Positions 21,215 to 33,599 of a stretch of DNA of 64,000 bases are shown piece by piece. The DNA is taken from contig OX419758.1 in the NCBI GenBank assembly GCA_948567375.1, positions 7,941,001 through 8,005,000 of the forward strand, in the 5' to 3' direction. Source of the DNA: Lunularia cruciata (lineage: Eukaryota; Streptophyta; Marchantiopsida; Lunulariales; Lunulariaceae). The number at the start of each line of letters is the position of its first letter. Position 1 is the stretch's first letter. Both the position numbers and the translations under genes were made by a program. The notes under the pieces are model-generated. The model was not told the origin of the DNA, did no database searches, and worked only from the letters and a program-made list of their open reading frames with translations.

Positions 21215-22216
21215 ATGGCAGCACTCAGATCAGGCGGAGTGGTGGTTCTTGTATTCTTGTTTGCTCTTCCGTTGATGGCGGGTCAGTACCCGTAGCTCTC
21301 CTCTGCTTGACTGAATCAGAATGGTCTGTAGCTGGAGTCTATTTTCGCATGAGCTTAAGAGACGATTTTCCGAGCTTTCTGCCTTGTCGACATTAGGGCT
21401 GAGACTGTAAGGTCCAACGTGTTTGGGTTAAAGTGAGCATTGTACCTGTCTCGAGACGCTTTGATCCTGTCTCTAATAATTTCGTCTCTTCATCTATTGC
21501 AGCGGCCTCACTCGTTCCTAACAGGAGGCTTCTCCAGACCAGTATGAAAGAATGTGAGTGGAAATTTATATTCAAGCGCGGAATATGTTATGATTGTCTC
21601 ATTCTCGTTCATATCATTCCACATATTGAGACCTTTGATTAGTAACACGTCGATTGGTGGATTTGTGTATGCATGCATTAGTTTGCAATTCATGCGGAGC
21701 GATCCTCGCTGTGTTTCACCCTGACCAGCTTCTGCCTCTACTCTGGGATTTACCGTGCTTGTCTTTCTCGTTTCTCCGGGAACCAACGTTCGTCTAATTC
21801 TCCTCGAGAGTTCTTAGCCATGAAATGATGCGAACATATGCATGCATAGGATGATCGTTCCACAAGGCAAAGTGCATGTATCTTAAGTTTGTAGTAGCTC
21901 TTGAAATATGGTACACTTCGCACAAAAGTCGGCTGCTGTCATTTCCTAACTGTAGTGAAATGGCATTCTGGTTCCAGGTAACACGGATTTCTCGAAGGAG
22001 GATTATTCGGAAGTTACTGCAGCATGCAAAGATCCCTACCCGAAGGAGACCTGTTGTGCAGCCTATGATAAGTTTTGCGCTAAGTACAAGCCTGTCATAA
22101 ACGATTTACAGAGCGTCTGCCCAATCTTGTTCATCTCGTATCTTAACATGGCTGGTAACTACGGAACTGGTGTATTCATGGGCCGTTGCAACTCCGGAAC
22201 AACCATCTGCAACTAA
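21215..22216 (+). CDS. LORELEI-like (LLG) secreted protein, three exons, no GPI tail
   Basis: LLG proteins are small cell-surface co-receptors or chaperones for FERONIA-type receptor kinases and take part in RALF peptide sensing. My model joins 21215-21281, 21503-21553 and 21978-22216. Both introns have GT...AG ends (GTCAGT...TTGCAG, GTGAGT...TTCCAG) and phases agree, giving 118 residues. Residues 1-24 are a signal peptide (VVVLVFLFALPLM core). Eight cysteines stand at 40, 56, 65, 66, 73, 87, 110 and 117, with the family motifs KETCCAAYDKFC, ND at 81-82 and SYLNMAGNYGTGVF at 93-106. Family members are usually near 160-170 residues because of a C-terminal GPI signal. Here TAA follows the last cysteine by one residue, so the product would be secreted but not anchored. 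A missed last exon, or use of a donor before the stop, is the main alternative. The ATG was chosen because it starts the signal peptide. Confidence 0.85.
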
Positions 22217-23036
22217 GCTACTGGACCGGTCTTGTGACGTTCCCAGCTTTTTGCCGCTATATCCATGTTATTATTTAGCGCTGATAGAACTAGGATTGGG
22301 AGAACCAAAGGCAACTAGCGAAAATCAGTAAAATGGAACACGTAACGAGCAGTTTCAAATAGAGATGAGCTCAATACCCTCACGATTGTACACAATGGTT
22401 TGAATTAAAGTGGTTTATCTATGATTCGGATATTACTCGGTTGGACGAGCGTATTAAGTTAGATTAAGACAGCATTCATCACGCCAGAAACTCATGTCGC
22501 CTGTCCGTCAAATATGCGGTGTGATGTATGATGAGTTTGTACGTGAGGGCAGTTCTAAAAGTTCCATAGAGACGTTAACTATCTTGCGCCTCAAAAGTCG
22601 GTGTTCACGGCTGTGCAAATCTTTCGTAAAGGATGATTCAAAGCCAGTTGTATATGACCAATCAACCTTAAAACCCCATTGTATGCAACATAGAGAAAAA
22701 TGGAAATATTGTTTTCTAAAGCAAACGAAGTGACCACCAAATCAACACCGATAAATTGAAAGAAATGATAAGACACTTAATCACAACATTTGACTAAGAA
22801 CTTTGTGTACATCTTTCAGAACATTGTGTACCCCATTCAAGCAAGCAATATATCGGGTATAATATGCGCGAGAACTCGATAAATCGACTAAATCTTATCG
22901 ATCCGTATGGCTAACCTCTTAACTCAAATACCTAATAAACTCTGCCATTGGGTTCTAAGACCAATAGTCTCCAACTAAATTTTCCAGATGCTGTACAAGC
23001 CATATGTACCTGACGTGGGACAACTGTTACATCACA
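22217..23036. other. downstream of the LLG gene, no gene recognised
   Basis: No hydrophobic GPI-type coding segment that could be an extra LLG exon is evident. Frames are short. Confidence 0.5.
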
Positions 23037-23340
23037 TTGGAATGTTGACAGTAAAGCTTCCAAACCGTAATGCACCTTAATATGTCGGAAATAGCGTGTC
23101 CAGTTAATCTTATCGAGACTTATCCCTACTGAGCAGAATTCTAAAAGATAAACAAATTATGCAGACCTACACATACAAGATTGTAGCATATAGAATTATG
23201 GTTTTATTTCACTTTAAACTTAAATAATTGGTCACATCACACTTTTCCCAGTAAATCCAGACATATCAATACGAATGTAAATATATCAGAGCCCAGTTAT
23301 TTATAGTTATATAAAAACGAATTATTCTGAATCATGTTAC
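23037..23340 (+). repeat. 300-bp dispersed repeat Q, copy 1
   Basis: It is collinear with 32273-32565 in the same orientation. Shared blocks include TGACAGTAAAGCTT, GGTTTTATTTCACTT, CTAAATAATTG-type sequence and CATATCAATACGAATGTAAA. The two copies are perhaps 75-80 percent identical. There are no coding features; a SINE, a MITE or an LTR piece are all possible. Confidence 0.7.
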
Positions 23341-23403
23341 AGATAATGAAGACATAGATAATAAAGAATGCAACAAAATAAATTGTCCTGATAGATTTCG
23401 ACG

Positions 23404-24250
23404 TGTGCAAATGGAGATGAATATTAATCCGTAAAGGAGATTAAGTAAATCTAACAAATCGAATGTAAATTGAAGTAAAGATATAATGGTGAAATATGGA
23501 GAGAACTAGTATACACATATGTATAGAACTAATATGGATCGTGCAATCCGTAACAGCTAAGCAACGATGCCGGGAAAAGGTTTACATCGGGTAATCGACC
23601 ACCACCAAGCAAAACGTGAAAGATTAAAGTAATCTGTAATCGGGCAGGAACCTTGATATCGAAAGTCGTGTAAGAACCATGAAACAGGCAAACATTGAGC
23701 TAGCAGTAATAGAAAGAGCATTAGTTGAGATTGTGTATAGATGGAGTAGAGTGAAGTGGGGGAGGAGTTGAAGTCTTGGCTAAGTAGGAGCGAAGCGTAA
23801 AAAGATCGGATGTGAAGACATGAGAGCAGAAGCAGTTCAAAGAAGGGTATCCAGAACTCATTAAATGCATATGAGATAATATGGCATGCCTACTTTAAGT
23901 TTAGTTATACATTCATAAAGGAGATAAAATCAATCTAACATATCCAGAAGGATATGCTATGTATGATATCCAGAATTCATTAAATGTATAGGAAATGCAA
24001 ACATGATACATGCAAATCAATGTGAATAATAAATCTGTAAAGGAGATGAAGTAAATCTAACATATTGAATGTAAGGCGAAGCACATGCTTAATATAGAAG
24101 AATAGATACGAGACAAGAAGCTGTTCAAAGAACAAGAGCTCCAGAATTTATTAAATCCATGCGAAATGCATATCAAATGTAAACAAGATACGTGCAAATC
24201 GAGATGAATATTAATTCCAGAAAGGATATTAAATGAATATTACCAATTGA
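23404..24250. repeat. degenerate repeat cluster
   Basis: Variants of one phrase recur near 23430, 23925, 24030 and 24205: GATGAATATTAAT, GTAAAGGAGAT, AAGTAAATCTAACA and TTGAATGTAA. Between them lie recurring CCAGAATTCATTAAATG-like pieces (23846, 23968, 24133). The copies are diverged and unevenly spaced, like an old minisatellite. A further partial copy lies near 25690. Confidence 0.5.
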
Positions 24251-26584
24251 ATCGAACGTAAACCGATGTAAAAGCATAATAACAACATATCGAGAGCAAT
24301 ACCTTGGCATTCATGAGTTTCCGTACAAAAATTCAGGTCGAGGGGAATTGACTTTTGCTCAGCTACTTTAGCACTATGTTTGGCATCGTTGTTGAAGTCA
24401 TACTTGCTTTCAAAGAGTCTTACTATGACCACTTTATGTTGCCTTCAACCACTTTACTGTTTAAGGATTCATGTGTTCATAGCACATGCTTTAATACACT
24501 CTATCCAATCTTGTAACGCTTTGCTCTACTTCCCAATACTCGTGATTTGCGTGACTATACTGTTGCGTTCATAGTTTCTATATAATTCCCAAACTTCAGG
24601 TTAACTTAATCTTTCTCGTTTGGCTTGTTTAGATAGTTGTTTCCTTGTTGAGCTTTTCCCTCTACATGCGCTGTTTATCTATTCTGTTTATTTGATGCAT
24701 GCTCTTGGTATACATGTGTTGCTCTTTAATTATCTTCCTAGATGGCATTTACTTTTGCTTACATTTGATCGGTTGTTTTCATTCATCTCTTTTTCTGGTT
24801 TTACACTAATTCAGTCTTGCACATCTTTTATATACATTACGTATCATGCATCGTATTTGCATTCAATTAATTTTGGAGCTCTTTTGTCCTCATTCCTCAA
24901 GATCGAAAACAACAAATGTATAGAACTAGTAAGCAACATGTAAACTATAATAGCTATGTCAATAGGTATTATACATAAAGTAATTGAATACCTACAATAC
25001 AAGACAGTTCTAGGAATAGAGGACAGGGTACTAGGAAATGACAATAGAAGAGGTCCAACGAACAGGGATGTAGAGCAAAGCGGACGAGGATTGGGCAGAA
25101 TATACCTTAGTATACGCTACGAAAGCATGAATCCTAACACTCTAAACAACTGAAGGAAACAGAATGTAGCCATAGTAAACCTCCACGAAAGCGCATACTA
25201 CTTCATCAACGCCTAATGCACTACCAAAGTAGCTGACTGAAGGTTAGTACCCCTAGTCTTGAGCGACAAATCGAAGGCAAACTCGGTTGTTCCCAGAGTA
25301 ATAACTAAACCGAGTAAGGAAAAAGCTAAAACTTATGTATGAACCAATAAGGTCATGAAATGAACTATTATGAAGCCTGTCATAAATTTGTGGAAATTGG
25401 AAGGAAGGGATCACCTAAAGAGCAAGAGCAAGAAAAGAAATAAGCAAAATACTCTTGTTAATACTTGAAAGGGTTAGTACAGATAGCAAACCAAACATAG
25501 CAAAGTTACCCCATGATATATTCTAAATTACTAAGGAGAGCAATGAAAAGATGCAAACAAGCATCCATGCAGTGTTAATTTGTTGCCGCAAGTACTAGCT
25601 GTTGGATAACGAACGAAGCGTTAAAAGACTGATATAGAGAAATGTGGACAAAAAACTAGATATGGATATATGAGGAAAGAAGCCATTTGAGAAACGGGAG
25701 ATCCAGAACCTATTAAATGTATATCAATGAATTAAATGTATATCAATACATGTCCATGAAATGGCAATAAACTGAAAGCAAAACTAACTAAAAAGTAAAT
25801 GTAAAAAAGAGACAAAATTATTATGTATTATCAAGCATGGACCACATCTAACTACATGTACATGTAGAGAACCAATGTGCAGTGAGAAGACAAAGAGTCA
25901 ACTCATATAAAGAGTTCAAAAATTTGATAGTGTATATCGCAACATTGCTATGCATTGCATGAGTTTTAAAATGAAAAAAAAAACTGAAGGAAGCAGTTCT
26001 CCAAGATGAGTAGTTCACAAAGAATATGTTAACGTTGTTTGCAAACTAAAAGCAGGTTTTCTTAAAACTCCCATGAAACTCATGTGACTGAAAGTAAAAC
26101 TTAGGGTTCAAAATTGGATTTAAACTTGCAGGTCCGGGTACATGTTTAACCTGAACAAGTGCTAAGTCCTTCACATCATGACAAACTCTCACAGCCCCAA
26201 CACCATTTTGACAACCGAGACTATGGAGACTTCTTCCGAGAATTGCACTCCTATGGCAAAGAAGCATAAGATCGCTGTCGAGACAAAATACTTTAGCAAC
26301 CATGAAAGCTAGTTATCTTTTGCACTTTCGGAGTATTGTAAGGGCAAGATTAATGTTACATAGAAACTACCATCAAAAGTCTACAAATCTGTCTACCATG
26401 ACTTAAGAAAAACACAAAAATATTTTGTAGAGAAACAAATTGCATTTATAGAGGAGGAGTTGCACTGCAAATGCTGTCTTCAAGACTCCTTGCAAAACAA
26501 GATATCAAATGAAAATGCTAGGAACTATGATCCCCAAAGGTAAAAAAAGGTTTCACCACATAATAAGGACATGCAAAGTGTAAC
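24251..26584. other. intergenic DNA, no gene recognised
   Basis: It holds a perfect 16-base palindrome, CTACATGTACATGTAG, at 25852-25867. An 85-codon minus-strand frame at 26046-26303 is open but not recognised. I see no splice-linked neighbours. Confidence 0.45.
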
Positions 26585-27035
26585 ATGATCAAATTACAAA
26601 ACTTTGATGACATCAACAATTTCATCAATTGCTATAACTTAGATGAAGGTCAAATTTTGTATACCAATGCAAACAAATTCAGAAAAGACTGCCAAAGGAA
26701 TGAAGACACATCTACAAGCCAAAGCAACTCAAGCATTGGTGCAAATGGAAAAAACAATGAAGACCACGGGAGAGGACACTATCAAAGCTTTCCAACAACA
26801 AGTTGATGTATTGGGGCAAAAATTGGAAGTGCTAAAAGATAAATTTACACTTAGTACAACTGAGGTCAAATGAAAAAATGAACGACATAAACTTGAAGTG
26901 TCTTACAAAATTTTACAATAGCTTGCCTTCATCCGTGACAATGATGTCATTATAGGGAAAGAGTTTGTAGAGCCAAGAAATTGGCTGATATATAAAAAAA
27001 TTGTCTATGAACGTCATACCAATTTAAACACAATG
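26585..27035 (+). pseudogene. possible coiled-coil coding remnant
   Basis: The frame at 26643-26873 encodes a charged, helix-favouring run (MEKTMKTTGEDTIKAF, then VLGQKLEVLKDKF). After a stop it continues NERHKLEVSYKIL and FVEPRNWLIYKKIVYERH. It resembles the coiled-coil frames of the CC-family elements in style but lacks their C-terminal signature. No LTR lies next to it. Confidence 0.3.
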
Positions 27036-29169
27036 CGTTGAATCTATTAATGATTTCTTTTACTAGTGCATTTTTTAGGTTGATTTTTTATAAGCTCTAC
27101 CATGGGTGTATAATTTCCAGGTTGATTATTGATAAGCTATATTGTCAATTTTCTAGACTCTTGATCATGTTCTATCTTGAATTTGCTGAGTTCAAAATAG
27201 ATCAGATAATTGTCAATATAATACAATCGCCAAATAGGAAAGTAAGGATTAAATTAAACAAATAGTTTAAAGTCAATCAAACAATTCTTCACAAGGAAAG
27301 TGAGCAATGAAGAGATAATGAATGCTATGAATAGCATATTCATACATCATAAATCTTTTGATAAGAAGTGCTAATCCTACTATGAGGAATTCTAAGCATC
27401 TCCATTCTCAAAGACAACCATGGGAAAATAAATCTTGTATTGTCTTCAAAGGAAAAGTAGCAACAAGGAAAGTTCAATAAGGGGTCAATTAGTCAGTAAC
27501 AAAAACTCCCCTTTGTGTGCATTTTTCATATTAATAGTATCTTGATATCAAAAAGCACAAATTTTTTTTGAAACATTAATTGGAAAATAATAGGTCATCT
27601 AGTGTCTATTTCAACTTGAACTAAGCATGAACCTAGGTTAATATATTTTTTTGTTTTTTACTCTAGTTTTGAGCTTGAAGAAAGAAATTCTTGCAGTTTG
27701 TACACTCTATTTATAGAAATATTTTGTTAAAATGGCAATCTGAAACTTAGGAATCAGATTACAACCATCTAAAGACTCTATGGAATGCAGTGGGTACCTT
27801 GTCTTCCTCATGATCTACCTCATGGGACAAGAACATTCTGAACCAAACAAAGTTTGTAGTACAAAGCAGGTTAGTCTAGATCCACCTTGCATTTAACTTT
27901 CTGAATTTTTGAATGAGTTATGCTTACAAAAAGTTCAGAAAGTCATAAGACATAAGCACTTTGGTCAATGTTCTCCATAACAAAACATTATTTCTAGTTA
28001 AGAGGAACACTAACTCATAGAATTTATGTGTAGATATTCATGAGTCTATTTGTAGTGAGGAACTTGATGATGGTGGTCTCTTATGTTTACTCTCATCGTC
28101 CAAATTTGGATTAACCACAGCCACTATTTTGAACAATTTACTTGTGAAGGGGACAAACTGTTAAAGGATTGTGTTCTCCACTCCCCTCCTCTCTCCTCCC
28201 TCCCTCCCTCCCTCCCTCTTGCCCTCTTGGATGGTGGAGAGTTTTCTCAGGTTGTTGCTCATAGCTTGAAGGTCAATGTCATCTACTCAATTGGGGGCTA
28301 TTGAGACATTGGTTAAACTTTTATCAATGGAGAACAACCCTTGAGTGTTATGAGCCTCTTTGTAGAAGATGCTAAACTACCCTAAACCCTAAACTAACAT
28401 TCAAATTGACCTTGTTTATACTAATTATTTCTCTACTCCTACCAAATTAATTCCTCAAGCACAATGAGTAGTTGTGAACACCAAGACAAGTCTACTTAAG
28501 CTCCCAAAAAATTACCTTTGTGAGGTATTTATTCTCCTTGACTTTGTGCATCTCCTCTTCCTCAAGCTCTTTTTCTTAATCTTCCTCAATTTAAGCTCTT
28601 GCATAATCATTCCTACCCTAGTTGCAAAAATTTAAGTGGTTCTTTATACCATGCGTTCCCTCTCTACTCCCCATCCTACTCCCTTCTACATTACGCCTCA
28701 ACCTCCAATAGAATCATAATACTTCTTGCTTTTCTAAGCTATGGGTAGTTTCCACATGACATCAAATCCACGGAACATAGAATTTCACCTTAAACATCAA
28801 CAAGTGAGGAAGTGATAAATTTCCAAATGGAGATTAATGTCAAACTACATCAAATTTCACAATTATATAAACATTGATATTGAAAATTTCTCAACCTTAT
28901 CAAACCTATCCAACCTTAGTGGCTCATCAATTGAATCAATTTTTTCAATGCAAAGCCTGTAGTGTAGTACACATGAAGACAAAATGTACATGGGCTATAA
29001 TAGAAGGAGAGGATTTGAATATGCATGAAATTTTACATACCAAAAGCACAATTGGTAACAAAGCCTTTTATAGCAATATCTTGTTTCACTATGTCTCCAA
29101 AATCAACGATAGATAAATCCAAATGAGAACAATGAATAAAATTGTTCAATTTATAGGAATATTCAAAAA
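27036..29169. other. intergenic DNA, no gene recognised
   Basis: It contains a CCCT-rich simple repeat at about 28195-28218 and a two-unit telomere-like CCCTAAACCCTAAAC at 28380-28394. Frames are short and featureless. Confidence 0.5.
28195..28218. repeat. (CCCT)n simple repeat
   Basis: About six CCCT units, slightly irregular at the left end. Confidence 0.85.
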
Positions 29170-30300
29170 TTGAGGCAAGTATATCACATTGATTAGTGCA
29201 TACAAATAAAAATGATCTAAAACAGATTTTAATACTCCTATTTCACATTCAACATTGATTTGTCTTTTTGCATGTTACTTATTGAATGCTTGTAACATAA
29301 GGTTTCCATCTATGTGTTGGAGACCAAACATCTATGCATCTATATAACATGGATCTTCAAGCATATATTCTTGAATGAGATCATAATTATCACTCAAAAA
29401 TTATGCACCTATATAACATGGAGCTCCAAGCATATATTCTTGAATGGTATGATAATTATCACTCAAAAATTATTCATGCTAGTGATTGTGAATATGACTA
29501 ACTCATAAACACCTCACATTTTCAATTGAACACACATCTTCAACATCCATATAAATTATAAGTCACAATGTTATTAGAACAATACATTGCTTTTCTCTTT
29601 TTGTAGTAATGCTTATGGAGCTCAATTCTTGGTCTTTGATGCAAAAGAGTGTACCATCAATGTGTCAAATGCAGCTTGGAAATTTTGGTAGCACATGACC
29701 AAGTACTTCACGATGAGAAATATGAGGCCAATGAATTTCATCTTGCAAAGTAACATTTATTGCAAAAGCTACAACTAGAAATTTGCATTTAACATCTAAA
29801 TTCAATGACATTTGAGAGTAATTCTAACTTATTGCCTCATGACTCACCCCAATATTATGTTTAATATACATAATATAAGAAATCAGTCATTTAGAGGATG
29901 ATAATTTGGCAGGATGCTCTTTGTTGATTTTCACACTAGTAGTATGGCAAGCATGTTGCATCAAAGCAGGACAACCTTAGGACACAATAGTTGCCATTCA
30001 GAAAATGTGAATCTTTTCATTGTGCAAAAGATAAACGCATGCCCTAACATAAAATGTTCCAAATGCTTGACCTTCGGCAACAATAAATTAAAAGAGTAAT
30101 CTACATACTAAACTCTCTAGAGAAAGATCAATTGCCACTAGACAAGCTTGTGCAACTTGACCATGCATCTTTATGAGTGAACACTATGCACGTGCAATCA
30201 ACATCATTGTCACTCTCAAACAAGGAATTTGACCCGCTTTGATAGTTGTCTAACATAGTGGACAATTTGCACCTATACCTCCTATGGGAACTCATGGTAA
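29170..30300 (-). pseudogene. PIF/Harbinger-type (DDE_Tnp_4) transposase relic
   Basis: Read on the minus strand, the segment at about 29580-29830 gives EIHWPHISHREVLGHVLPKF, then PSCI-stop-HIDGTLFCIKD. This is the plant nuclease-like transposase signature around the first catalytic Asp (HIDGT). Further on, about 29300-29470, come DNYHTIQEYMLGAPCYIGA and, after an in-frame 69-bp tandem duplication, DNYDLIQEYMLEDPCYIDA. Then QAFNK-stop-HAKRQINVECEIGVLKSVL matches the family end (AFNKxHAxxRxxVExxIGxLK). Stops and frameshifts occur throughout and the second Asp region (the GSFHD part) is unrecognisable. The N-terminus is uncertain. I did not find terminal inverted repeats. Confidence 0.72.
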
Positions 30301-32272
30301 ACTCCCAATAGGGTAGTTTTTGGTCTGTTTGTGAGTTTAGTGAAACTTGCAGTATAACTAACTCACATATGCAGAAAACTCTCCCACAAATGCAAGTTTA
30401 AGATGTGTTTAGGGGCTTTTCAAACAACATTATTACATGTAACTTGTCTTCTCTGCATATTTCTCTGGTACACTTGGTCTTTGGAACCCCGGTCAGACTT
30501 AACCATCCTTTCTAAGACTCAACCATGTCTTGCTAATGGCTTCTCAAGAACTATAGGTTGTCTTTTATATCTATATTCCAATAAATCAAATTATTAATGT
30601 AGGAAAATCTGACAAAGAATACCATCAGGTAGTTTATAGACAAGTCCTAGTTGCTGCTTTATCTTCATATCACACGTACAAATAATGCAAGCATGAAAAT
30701 TAACTAGTTTTGCTGCTCAAGCTGATCTAATAAGCTAACCTAATCGTAACTTCCATAAAGAGAAAAAATGGGAAATTAATTTGACAATTTGACAATTTGA
30801 CAACAAGAGAGTAGCTTGTTTAATAAGGTGAGTTAGTGTTAACTAGCATAAACATGAAATGGGAAGTTAATTTGACAAATGATAACAAGAAGGATGTAGA
30901 AGATCCCATCATCAATCAAGTCATGTAAGGATAAAACTTAAAAGGTAAAATGGAGGTAAGCTTTAATAGCATCGGAATGCGACATCTGCACAACAGCATT
31001 TAGAATATCAAAGCGATATAAATCAAATAGTCTGCTTATCACTTGAGCATCCAGAGAATTATAACTGTTCTCAAATGGATTGCACCATAGAGTGTTTTCT
31101 GTAAAGTACGGTCACTCGGACATCCATTACCTAAATAATTTTAAAATATAAGAAAATCATACCCTTGTCCTCTAGTTTAAGTAAAAGAGAGTTTAAGTTC
31201 ATCTTATGCTCTTCTATCATTGTCAAATGTTGGAAACAATGCAAAGTAATCACTATATTGCTCAAATTAATATAAGCTAACCTAACGTAAAACTTGCAAA
31301 AAATTTTACATCAAAGATCTTGCTTGCAAACTCTTTAGGTTATAGTCGTTTGTTAGCACAAAAGTTGTTAAATATTACATTTTTTGAGTAAAGTAATACT
31401 TTCATCTCTAGTCAAAATTATATTATTTCTAATTTGTGATCATTTAAATTATTTGTTCATTTTAAATAATAAATAAATGTAAATACATAGGCGCTTAGTG
31501 CATGCATACCTCTCCGCATTTACTTGCACCAGGATACTTGAGCGTAAAAAATAAAAACTAGTAAAACCTAAACTTTGTAAATTTTAAATTTTAGAAGGAC
31601 CTTTTCGTATATCAAAACATGGGTTTCAATTTCGGAAATGTGTGTCCATAAATTTTTGTTATGGGAGATCCCATAAACTGTTGCGGTATGTGGTAGAAGG
31701 GTACTTAATTTTATAGGGAAGCTCCTGCAACTCTATAAAATTCTATAGGTTGTGAAAAACATGACTTGCAAATTTGTATGGGTTCCAGGCATTGCATAGG
31801 ATTTAATGACCAAAAAATTACCAAAATTTTCCTTTAGAAAAAAATTTCAAAACCCTTTACGGTGGTGTTCGTAAGCACCCTGGATTTGATTTATTTATGG
31901 GACCATTAATAAATTTATGGAACCTTACGATAACGCCTAATTCCCATAAAGTTCGAATTTGAAACCACCTAATATGTACATAGTTGTCCTTCCCAAAATG
32001 AGGCTTTCAAAAGTACCACTTTTGGAAATAGTAATTTTTTCCTAAAATATTTCAATTGAGCATTTTTTTTCCAGAATATAAGAAATAAAATTTAATATCA
32101 AGGCATGATATACATGTCTCTCTCCCGTAACTTAGGGTTCAAGAATATTACTTTGAAGAAATATTATAAATGGCCTAGAAACCTCAATTTCAATATAACA
32201 TTTAGACCTTGGCAAAAATTTAAAAAGTAAAAATTTACTGAGGCACAACAGAAATGTGGATTATGTTGAATA
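30301..32272. other. intergenic DNA, no gene recognised
   Basis: It has three tandem AATTTGACA-like 9-mers near 30778-30804 and a diverged R repeat at 30886-30960. The rest is AT-rich without credible frames. Confidence 0.5.
30886..30960 (-). repeat. short dispersed repeat R, copy 4 (diverged)
   Basis: It opens ACAAGAAGGATGTAGAAGA, like the ACAAGAAGGATGGAAGA of 19467, and ends AAAAGGTAAAATGGAGG, corresponding to the CCCCATTTTACCT part of R in reverse complement. Confidence 0.45.
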
Positions 32273-32565
32273 TCGGAAGTATGACAGTAAAGCTTTCGAA
32301 CCGCAATGCATCTTAATATGTTGGAAAACCGGCTGCTAAACCGGTTTCAATTGAACCTATCGAGACTAAACCGTGCTGAGCAAATAGACAAAGACCAACA
32401 AATACAAGATTGAAACAAAAAGGTTTTATTTCACTTCTAGACTTACAACCTAAATAATTGATCAAATCACGCTTTTCACAGTAAATTCATACATATCAAT
32501 ACGAATGTAAATAAGTCAGAGCCAATTTATTTGTAATTATATAAAAATGAACGATTCTGAAACCT
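32273..32565 (+). repeat. 300-bp dispersed repeat Q, copy 2
   Basis: Direct counterpart of 23037-23340, with the same order of blocks and moderate divergence. It includes CATACATATCAATACGAATG and an ATTATATAAAAATGAACGAT end. Confidence 0.7.
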
Positions 32566-33599
32566 CAATTTCCATATGTTGAATATTCAATATTCAAATA
32601 TCAATATTCACTACCTAAGTATCTAACATTCATACCTATTTTAGACCAGTTACAATGGAAAAGGGAACGGAAACAATGTCAAAATAAACCAATTGATTCT
32701 TGCAATTAGTGATGCTTGTTTGAGTTTTTCAAGTTCTAACATAAGTTCTCAATTGAATTAAATAGGCTCACCAACAAAAGAGAACCAAGCTTCCATAATT
32801 TTTCATATATCAAGCAAATATTACTAATAAGAAACAAATATATCAGAATGTTTGCTGGAAAAAATAAACAAGTGATTATTACACATTAATATAATTGAGA
32901 TTGAATTTATTCATACATGACTATTTACATTTAATTTTACATTGGGAAAGTAAAACCAAGCAAAGAGAGACTATTATTAGTATGAATGAAGAGTCATCCT
33001 AAATGCTATTAAATAAATTTGAATTTAAATTTAGAATGGAAATTCATATCAATGTAAAGTAAACTCTAAAATATGCATACATTTATTGGGAATTTTTTTA
33101 AAATTTATGTTGTTATTATTTTGTTCTAGAGTTAATTTAAGAACTAACCCTAAAATTAGTTTGGAATATTTGTGATATGTGAGAAGCACTTCCTCAACAT
33201 CTATATTACACAAAAGCATTCTGGATTTTTAAACTCATACTAAGGATATGGTTGTGTGGTGACCAACCTTTGCCGTTTATGAGAGGGGAAATATTTTTTT
33301 GTTTAGTTTAATAGGAGATAATAAGAGGCAATGTAATATTTAGGTGAAAAAAACAAAGAAATATTTGTTATTTGTTGGCTGAACCGATAATATGACAAGG
33401 ATGATGCAGTTTGCCATATGGACTTGTGGCCTAGAGGACAAGGTACATGACCGCTCCTACAATAAGGCAGCCTACAAAGATGAAAACCCGTAAACTTGTA
33501 AGGACACAATTTTTCTTTTTATACCACTTTATTGCATTTTTAGTACTTTATTAGTGTTTTAGACAATAGATTAACTCGTAGAATAGTTCTAAGGAGGAT
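32566..33599. other. intergenic DNA, no gene recognised
   Basis: AT-rich, with only short frames. It may include the unrecognised left part of the CC-family sequence that begins to look coding at about 33600. Confidence 0.45.

Noticed and set aside
24620-24943. 107-codon hydrophobic plus-strand frame
   Set aside because: T-rich DNA yields Leu/Phe/Ser-rich frames by chance; no membrane-protein family pattern or conserved start context.
28380-28394. Two telomere-type CCCTAAA units
   Set aside because: Only two units; a telo-box-sized chance match, not an interstitial telomere array.
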